From positions 21,566 through 85,565 of the forward strand of contig DDSH01000019.1 in the NCBI GenBank assembly GCA_002343775.1: a DNA stretch of 64,000 nt. Reading direction: 5' to 3'. Source of the stretch: Anaerolineales bacterium UBA2395 (GTDB lineage: Bacteria; Chloroflexota; Anaerolineae; Anaerolineales; Villigracilaceae). Below are positions 59,085 through 64,000 of the stretch, piece by piece. Both the position numbers and the translations under genes were made by a program. Numbering within the stretch: position 1 is the first letter of the stretch; each line of letters begins with the position of its first letter. Below the pieces are notes generated by a model, which did no database searches, was not told the origin of the DNA, and was given only the letters and a program-made list of their open reading frames with translations.

Positions 59085-59126
59085 GATGAAACGTTTCAAG
59101 GTACTTCTGACTCAAAACGTTTCATC
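59085..59126. repeat. 11-bp inverted repeat
   Basis: GATGAAACGTT (59085-59095) and AACGTTTCATC (59116-59126) are exact complements, 20 nt apart. Possible operator or hairpin. Confidence 0.5.
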
Positions 59127-59155
59127 CCATTTGAGATTGAAATAAACCTTTTAAC

Positions 59156-59195
59156 AAAAAACGCCCCAGAAATAAGGCGTTTTGATTTTTTCTTT
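59156..59195 (+). terminator. Rho-independent terminator
   Basis: AAAACGCC pairs with GGCGTTTT around a 10-nt loop, then GATTTTTTCTTTT. It marks the end of the restriction-like region. Confidence 0.8.
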
Positions 59196-59279
59196 TGATT
59201 ACTGATTTAATTCGGAACAGGTGTATGACTACAAATTTTTTCCCTTGAGATTGGGATATTTAGAACAAACTTTAAGACT

Positions 59280-59407
59280 ATGTTCTACAAAACATACTTG
59301 CAAATTCTAGCTAGAAAGGCTAGAATTGAAGCCATGTAGAACATATATTTCATGAATAAGTGTTCTACAAAAATGAAGTCCCGGTAGTTTCGTGGACAAC
59401 CGGGACT
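59280..59407. other. Noncoding region with nested hairpins
   Basis: A perfect 10-bp outer stem ATGTTCTACA (59280-59289) with TGTAGAACAT (59335-59344) encloses a perfect 9-bp stem AATTCTAGC (59303-59311) with GCTAGAATT (59319-59327). A direct copy of TGTTCTACAAAA recurs at 59361. A separate 9-bp stem AGTCCCGGT (59377-59385)/ACCGGGACT (59399-59407) follows. No convincing gene occupies 59196-59725; this may be an RNA gene or a protein-binding site. Confidence 0.5.
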
Positions 59408-59564
59408 GAACAAAAACGGCAGCGTATGAATTTTTCTCCTCACGGCCGCACACATCGATAATACATGAAGTCCGCCTTTTAGTCAACATTTTTGATACGT
59501 TGATAGGTTGGGGTGGGTTCTCATTTATGATAGGTGTAGTGTTTCACTGTTGATCTCGTACGCT

Positions 59565-59597
59565 GCCAACTCCCTCAAGAGTTGGCTTTTTCTTTTG
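59565..59597 (+). terminator. Rho-independent terminator
   Basis: GCCAACTC pairs with GAGTTGGC around CCTCAA, followed by TTTTTCTTTT. It would end a transcript from the structured region, although no coding gene precedes it. Confidence 0.85.
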
Positions 59598-59725
59598 GGG
59601 ATGGCGTTGCAGTATTAGGGAGATATTCTGCACGTGGGATCAACAGGAGGCTAGTCGCCATCTAGTATTTTTATATACTTACCTAATGTCGTATCCAAAA
59701 TTTGAAAACCAATAAGGAGCCTAAA

Positions 59726-60055
59726 ATGGCTAAATTTGTAATTTCACGTTCCACCAATGCACAGTATTATTTCACCTTCCACGGTGATAATGGTGAGCGG
59801 ATGCTTTTAAGCGAGATGTACGTCACAAAACAATCTGCAATCAACGGCGCAGGTGCTGCGAAAGCTGCATCACCTTACGACAAGAATTATTCTCGTCTCA
59901 CTGCCAGCAACAACCAGCCTTACTTTCTGCTCAAAGCTGAAAATGGGCAGGTCCTTGGAGTGAGCGAGACATACAGCTCTACATATGCCCGCGATACAGC
60001 AATTGACACCATGAAGCGCACCGCGCCTTCAGCATCTATTGTCGATAACACATAA
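59726..60055 (+). CDS. YegP/DUF1508-family protein with two tandem domains
   Basis: 109-residue protein with two copies of the DUF1508 motif: ISRSTNAQYYFTFHGDNGE and, from about residue 60, NNQPYFLLKAENGQVLGVSE, each followed by a YxS/T-x-A-x-x-x-AI helix. Small cytoplasmic proteins of unknown function, often on mobile elements. AAGGAG lies 6 nt before the ATG. The next small gene follows 14 nt downstream. Confidence 0.85.
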   Translation: MAKFVISRSTNAQYYFTFHGDNGERMLLSEMYVTKQSAINGAGAAKAASPYDKNYSRLTASNNQPYFLLKAENGQVLGVSETYSSTYARDTAIDTMKRTAPSASIVDNT

Positions 60056-60069
60056 AGGAGACCTATAAA

Positions 60070-60213
60070 ATGGCTAAAACACGCACACAGACCAAGTACC
60101 GCAGTTCCATTACTGGACGGTACATCAAACCTTCAACAGCAAAGAAACACCCAAAGACTTCCGTACGTGAGACCGATAAGGTCAAGCCGCACAAAAAGCC
60201 CAGTGGTCGCTAG
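60070..60213 (+). CDS. Small basic protein
   Basis: 47-residue, strongly basic protein (MAKTRTQTKYRSSITGRYIK start, ending KPHKKPSGR). The RSSITGRYIKPSTAKKHPKT core resembles a widespread family of tiny proteins of the RSAxTGRYVT type with no known function. AAAGGAG is 9 nt before the ATG, so it is a convincing gene. Co-transcribed with the DUF1508 gene. Confidence 0.65.
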   Translation: MAKTRTQTKYRSSITGRYIKPSTAKKHPKTSVRETDKVKPHKKPSGR

Positions 60214-60226
60214 GCTTTGAAATAAA

Positions 60227-60254
60227 AGCTCTCCCCGTGTACACGGGGAGAGCT
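60227..60254 (+). terminator. 28-nt perfect palindrome, probable terminator or attenuator
   Basis: AGCTCTCCCCGTGT pairs perfectly with the following 14 nt, with no unpaired loop bases. The following GAATATTCTTATAAT lacks a clean T-run, so it may instead bind a protein or attenuate. Confidence 0.55.
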
Positions 60255-60286
60255 GAATATTCTTATAATATTAAACGGAGGCTTTA

Positions 60287-60526
60287 ATGGACGAAGGTGA
60301 CAAAGTACTTCAAATCATCCCAGCGATTCCAGGTATCTTTGGTAAATATATTGATAGTGAGGATGATGGCAATGGGGTTTTTCATTCTCCTGTTGTATGC
60401 TTTGCCTTAGTTGAAACGACTAGAAGTGATGGCACAAAGTATCAATTTATTCAACCGATGGACATGTCAATCGATGGAATGGTTGAACCAAGCAACGCAT
60501 CAGAGTACATCCTTCCATCACTATAA
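60287..60526 (+). CDS. Hypothetical small protein
   Basis: 79-residue acidic protein, not recognised (MDEGDKVLQIIPAIPGIFGK start). CGGAGG is 7 nt before the ATG. It sits between two hairpins (60227 and 60547), so it is probably a single-gene unit. Confidence 0.6.
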   Translation: MDEGDKVLQIIPAIPGIFGKYIDSEDDGNGVFHSPVVCFALVETTRSDGTKYQFIQPMDMSIDGMVEPSNASEYILPSL

Positions 60527-60546
60527 AACATGGAAGCGCGAAACAG

Positions 60547-60574
60547 ACTCTCCGCCTATGCGGGGAGTTCTTTT
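60547..60574 (+). terminator. Terminator after the 79-aa gene
   Basis: ACTCTCCGC pairs with GCGGGGAGT (one G-U) around CTAT and is followed by TCTTTTAT. Confidence 0.65.
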
Positions 60575-60643
60575 ATATTTTGATAGAACCATGTTTCCTG
60601 AAGATTATGTAAAAAATATTGGACATCTAAAAAAGATGCTGAA

Positions 60644-60967
60644 ATGGACTATCAACAGGAGTTAGAAAAATTCAACGGTGAACTAAAGCCCGTGATGGAG
60701 ATGTTTTTTGAATTCACGAAAAACACAGCTATAACGGTTTACAAAATTCTTGACGCTAACATTGACAAATCAGTAATGATGTTCAGTAATCATTTGATTT
60801 TGGGCGACACAATGGAAGCCCCGCAGGCTTGGTTTGGCAAAGTATTCACCTTGAAATCAGTAGAAGAAGCGCTCATCTTGTCCATGACCGGCAAACTCAC
60901 AAACTTGGATTTGATGTTTCAGCAAGCCAAGAGCCTGCATCGAAAAACCTACGGTGGGAGTAGGTAA
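60644..60967 (+). CDS. Hypothetical protein
   Basis: 107-residue helical protein of unknown family (MDYQQELEKFNGELKPVMEM start). No membrane segment or signal. The upstream context GGACATCTAAAAAAGATGCTGA gives only a poor ribosome site. Confidence 0.5.
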   Translation: MDYQQELEKFNGELKPVMEMFFEFTKNTAITVYKILDANIDKSVMMFSNHLILGDTMEAPQAWFGKVFTLKSVEEALILSMTGKLTNLDLMFQQAKSLHRKTYGGSR

Positions 60968-61027
60968 AAATTACGTATTTTGCGACAATAAACAATGCAC
61001 CCCCGTTACGCCACTTTCATTAGTTCA

Positions 61028-62305
61028 TCACTCCTCCCCCTCCGAGCGGTCTCCATACCATGTGTCGTCGTCATTTTCTCCTATGGAGAATCTGGGTTTT
61101 GAGGACTTCGGTTTGGGGGTTTTGTTTATCTTTTTCTTTTTCGGCTTGGGTGGATATTGGTTCGGGTCAAAGGGCAGCTTTGTCTTGGAAATATGCAGCG
61201 CACGGTTTTGCAGCAGATCATCGCGCCACTCACCCATCACATACTGGGGCAGCCCTCCAAAGTCCCGCCAATCGTGCCCAATGAGAGCGATCGGAGTGAA
61301 CTTGGAATAATCGTATTTTCGGAAATGCCTCACCACCCAGCCCGGTCCCATAATACAAAAGATAATGGGCAGGTTCCATGCAACCGCATGCCGGCATGCC
61401 TGGGCAATTCGCCCGCTATAGATCCTTTGCATCGTTTGTCCGGAGCTTTTCCCGCTGTCTACTTCAAGCCAGAATAGCATCTCTTTTCCCTGATGCGTTC
61501 CCCAAGCCAGCGCATCGGGAATGCCTCTCTGGATGGGAACTTCCGTCCAGGACTCCCAGATTTCAATATCCGGGTAAGCCTTTTCCAGCCATGCCCGCCA
61601 CATGCGTGCCTTGCGTCGGTGACGCTCGCCAGCGTATCGGAATTCGCCCCTGTATTTCGTGAAGTGAACGCCTTTGGGGATGTTCCATGACCGATGCACG
61701 ATCCTCAATCCCTTGGATCGGATCGCATATCCTTCGTATTTGCCAATCTGTCGGCGTTCGATCAACCCCTCAACTTGAAGCTGCTTCAACAGATTCCGCA
61801 CATGACTCTCACTAAACCCTGCCAGGGAAGCGATCTCGGGGCGGTATGCCGTTTTCAGTCTCGCCAGGACCTGCAGGACACGTAGCGCAGGTTCCTTGAT
61901 GCCATATTCTTTCGGATCAAAAAGAGGCGCCAGGATAGGGAAATCCCCTGCCTGTATATGGGTCGGCTGGATCGGACTGGAAAATTGCCATTCCCAAATA
62001 ATAGGTTTCCATGACGGCTGGATGGTCATCGGTATTTTGAACTTTACCAACCGTTTGATCTCGGCATAAAACCAATTCCCAGGCGTGTCCACCGAGACCC
62101 ATAAAGCAGGATGTGGACGCGCCTTGATCAGTTGATTGGCGAACAGGTCGATGATCCGCGCCTGGGCATAAGGCGGCAGTCCATCTTTATAAGAAATGTG
62201 GTGCCTGAAAATATCAAGCACCACATCCTGTCTGTTCGTTGTATAACCTGGCGCCCATTCCAACGCCAGGTTGGACAGAGGGTTTGACAGGCTAATCCTT
62301 TTCAT
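61028..62305 (-). CDS. Replication-relaxation-like protein
   Basis: 425-residue protein. A winged HTH lies at about residues 145-190 (ALRVLQVLARLKTAYRPEIA, SESHVRNLLKQLQVEGLIER). A PD-(D/E)XK-like core follows (IPDALAWG...MLFWLEVDSGK, about 265-290), then a Lys/Pro-rich tail. This architecture resembles replication-relaxation family proteins of plasmids and conjugative elements. Overlaps the upstream 140-aa gene by 14 nt, indicating coupling. Confidence 0.65.
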   Translation of the reverse strand: MKRISLSNPLSNLALEWAPGYTTNRQDVVLDIFRHHISYKDGLPPYAQARIIDLFANQLIKARPHPALWVSVDTPGNWFYAEIKRLVKFKIPMTIQPSWKPIIWEWQFSSPIQPTHIQAGDFPILAPLFDPKEYGIKEPALRVLQVLARLKTAYRPEIASLAGFSESHVRNLLKQLQVEGLIERRQIGKYEGYAIRSKGLRIVHRSWNIPKGVHFTKYRGEFRYAGERHRRKARMWRAWLEKAYPDIEIWESWTEVPIQRGIPDALAWGTHQGKEMLFWLEVDSGKSSGQTMQRIYSGRIAQACRHAVAWNLPIIFCIMGPGWVVRHFRKYDYSKFTPIALIGHDWRDFGGLPQYVMGEWRDDLLQNRALHISKTKLPFDPNQYPPKPKKKKINKTPKPKSSKPRFSIGENDDDTWYGDRSEGEE

Positions 62306-62711
62306 CTTGTGTCAATTTTCGATAAAGATCAATCTGCCTGCCATAATTTACATAAAGGACTTTCAAATTATGTTGAAGATGCTCGATTTCCTTTTCTCGG
62401 GTAGCAATCATTTCCCGAATTGCTCCCATCTTATCTGCAAGGTAATAAGTTTTCTCATCTTGTTGCACAATTGGAATTGCCCGATGCTGCAAATTATCGA
62501 TGGCATCAGAAATCTCCAATTCCAAGTTTGGTTTACGTCCCTTAGATTTTGAATTCCAGCCTAAAACAACCCTGACCAATTCCTGGATCGTATAAGATTC
62601 CCTGGTGGTTGCAAGTACGTCAAAAAGATTACGTTCAGTATCATTGAGGCTGTCTTCTTCTATGAGTTCGGACAACATTGTGTGATAGGGGGATTTATAT
62701 TTTCTGACCAT
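62292..62711 (-). CDS. Hypothetical coiled-coil protein
   Basis: 139-residue protein of unknown family. N-terminal helical/HTH-like region (LNDTERNLFDVLATTRESYTI) and C-terminal coiled coil (MGAIREMIATREKEIEHLQH). ATG 62711 chosen because AAAGGAG lies 9 nt upstream; the frame is open to 62738. First gene of a two-gene unit with the replication-relaxation-like gene. Confidence 0.6.
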   Translation of the reverse strand: MVRKYKSPYHTMLSELIEEDSLNDTERNLFDVLATTRESYTIQELVRVVLGWNSKSKGRKPNLELEISDAIDNLQHRAIPIVQQDEKTYYLADKMGAIREMIATREKEIEHLQHNLKVLYVNYGRQIDLYRKLTQDEKD

Positions 62712-62847
62712 TCGATTTAGGCTCCTTTGAATGCGCATGATAAAGAATTCGCATCAAGGGTCTCTGCAACGCGTCGCTAAATCCTTGCCGGCAGACCTGT
62801 TTCTCCAAAAAAGGCTGGAATTTTTAATTAAAGTCCATATGCTCTTT

Positions 62848-63153
62848 CTCTTGTAGTTCAGTAGTTCCCGCCCTCCCGATACCCGCCATATTTGGATGAT
62901 CTCCCTTTAGGACTGCCCTAAAAACCCAATATGTGGCGGTGGTTTTATGGAACTACAGCGGGAACTGCACCCCTCGAAAGTAGTTCCCTGCCAAGTACCA
63001 GTAGTTCCCAAGTAGTTCCCGAGTAGTTCCCGAGTAGTTCCCACAGTAGTTCCCTCAAAATACGCCCATATAAAGAATAAATAGGAAGAAAATAGATTTA
63101 TCAATCCCATATATAGGCACTATCTTTTACAGGGAACTACTGAACTACAAGAG
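62848..63153. repeat. Iteron cluster bounded by 22-bp inverted repeats; candidate replication origin
   Basis: Exact 22-bp inverted repeats occupy 62848-62869 and 63132-63153. Between them GTAGTTCCC recurs at 62980, 63001, 63012, 63023, 63034 and 63046, mostly at 11-bp spacing (one helical turn), with a further copy inside each boundary repeat. AT-rich tracts (TTTAATTAAA) flank both sides. No gene fits in 62739-63251. This resembles an iteron origin or a multi-site operator. Confidence 0.6.
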
Positions 63154-63207
63154 AATGCCACTTTTTTAATTAAAAACTTTTCTGCTCTCACCCTAGCAAC
63201 AGGAATC

Positions 63208-63240
63208 AAAAAAGCCTGACTATCGCAAGCCAGGCTTTTG
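63208..63240 (-). terminator. Terminator of the right-edge gene
   Basis: Read on the minus strand, AAAAGCCTG pairs with CAGGCTTTT around a 12-nt loop and is followed by further T. Confidence 0.8.
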
Positions 63241-63251
63241 AGATACGAACC

Positions 63252-64000
63252 TTACTTCTCCGGTCTCTCCAACGAGACTCCATACAGCTGCTCGACTTTC
63301 TGTATGTTGACGACCAGGACACGCTGCTTGATCCCGCCACAGGACCGGCTTGCTTCCACCTGCCGCTCCCCTACTTGTGCGAGGAGTCCATCGACCTGAC
63401 GCAGCTGTCGGCGCAGGGCATCGGGCATGATGTCGAGATTCTCATCCAGCCCGCGCCAGAATTCCTTGGCTTGTGCCAGGCTGGTTTCGGTCCGTAGGTA
63501 GATCAGCTTTTGTTCCGGACCTGGATCGTAATAACCGATCTGACTCGCATGGATCGGTGGTTGGTATTCCTCGTCCTGGGTGCGCGGCGCCAGATAGACT
63601 TTGCCTTCCACCAACAGACTGGCAAGCGCTGTGAAGAATTTGCGCACCGGGGACTCGGCAGCCACCTGCTCTGCCTGGTTTTGGATCAATCCCAACAAGG
63701 CTTGGTTATTCTCTGCAATCATCTCATCGACATCCTTCCACGAGATCAATTGCAGATCTTCAAAGCAACGCAATGCCAACTCCTGCGCTGCTGCAAGGAC
63801 TCCATACGCATCCGGCAGACGGTTCTGCAAGCTGCCGGCTTGACGTGCAATCTGCGCCGCTTTATCCACCATAGCGGGAAACTCCTTGGAAATACGTTCC
63901 CAATTTTCTGTCAAATACTGCAAATAGAGCTTCATCGCCTGCGCCAGCAAGCCTTGTTGAGCCTTCCCTTGAAGAACCGTCAATTTATTTTCACCATTGT
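63252..64000 (-). CDS. Large mobile-element protein, C-terminal part
   Basis: 249 codons of a minus-strand frame that remains open to the right edge (NGENKLTVLQGKAQQGLLAQ at the edge), so the start is outside the window. The visible part is helical and ends GVSLERPEK. The KLTVLQGKAQQGLLAQAM-x-LYLQYL segment recalls C-terminal parts of DNA-primase/helicase-like proteins of plasmids and integrative elements, but I cannot name the family. The internal TTG at 63983 is not a convincing start. Confidence 0.5.
   Translation of the reverse strand, partial: NGENKLTVLQGKAQQGLLAQAMKLYLQYLTENWERISKEFPAMVDKAAQIARQAGSLQNRLPDAYGVLAAAQELALRCFEDLQLISWKDVDEMIAENNQALLGLIQNQAEQVAAESPVRKFFTALASLLVEGKVYLAPRTQDEEYQPPIHASQIGYYDPGPEQKLIYLRTETSLAQAKEFWRGLDENLDIMPDALRRQLRQVDGLLAQVGERQVEASRSCGGIKQRVLVVNIQKVEQLYGVSLERPEK

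Noticed and set aside
58974..59198. Frame of 74 codons after the small 38-codon frame
   Set aside because: It runs through an 11-bp inverted repeat and a complete terminator hairpin with T-tract, has no ribosome site and ends in translated T-run (FDFFF).
59307..59489. Minus-strand frame of 60 codons in the structured region
   Set aside because: It reads across nested hairpins, has no ribosome site and no recognisable sequence features.
62980..63054. CRISPR array
   Set aside because: Repeat units are 9-11 bp with spacing of only one or two bases, far shorter than CRISPR repeats and spacers, and no cas gene is present.
62907..63110. Minus-strand frame with Gly-Thr-Thr repeats
   Set aside because: The repeats simply translate the GTAGTTCCC iterons; there is no ribosome site or protein similarity.
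32110..64000. Second copy of the tRNA-Asp 3' end as right attachment site
   Set aside because: I saw no repeat of the T-arm and acceptor sequence in the window, so the right boundary of the element cannot be placed here.

Overview
The window looks like a chromosome segment from a Chloroflexota bacterium, most likely class Anaerolineae. This is inferred from the overall gene mix (M16C metallopeptidase, CBS-containing manganese pyrophosphatase, roadblock/V4R signalling operon, Thr/Pro-rich lipoproteins, a very large WD40 lipoprotein) and a moderately GC-rich backbone. No rRNA or other phylogenetic marker is present, so the assignment is tentative.

Positions 1 to about 32,000 read as ordinary chromosome. 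They hold a molybdenum-hydroxylase set split over 13 kb (FAD subunit at 1285, fused Fe-S/Mo subunit at 7559, XdhC maturation factor at 13775), a CcrM-type DNA adenine methyltransferase, an M16C peptidase, a c-di-GMP phosphodiesterase, NAD(P)HX repair (nnr), an SPFH protein, tyrosine catabolism (hppD and hmgA with a cupin and lipoproteins between and after them), typA, and a minus-strand operon of roadblock, V4R, response-regulator and glycosyltransferase genes. Two genome habits show here. Three genes have TATAAT exactly 6 nt before the ATG, which predicts leaderless mRNAs. Degenerate heptanucleotide repeats occur between genes and also in frame inside three coding sequences.

At 32,036 there is a tRNA-Asp gene whose 3' half is overlapped on the opposite strand by a large serine recombinase. 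From there to the right edge the DNA has the character of an integrated element: two large serine recombinases and an HTH regulator, then a giant alpha-2-macroglobulin and a giant WD40 lipoprotein, a DUF3800 protein, an ADP-ribosylglycohydrolase, a restriction-modification-like module, small orphan proteins with several hairpins, and a replication-type region (replication-relaxation-like protein, 11-bp iterons between 22-bp inverted repeats). No second copy of the tRNA end is seen, so the right boundary probably lies outside the window.

The most interesting locus is 49,743-58,604. A helicase with an N-terminal phospholipase-D-like domain is followed by a 1301-aa Eco57I-type methyltransferase. 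Immediately after it, on the opposite strand, lies a second, promoterless copy of its C-terminal target-recognition region, then a small Mpi-like DNA invertase. Three short inverted-repeat pairs and the two stop codons are all placed symmetrically around one axis (coordinate sums all 113,953). Inversion of 56,053-57,900 would therefore swap about 305 residues of the specificity domain exactly in frame. This predicts a phase-variable methylation/restriction system.
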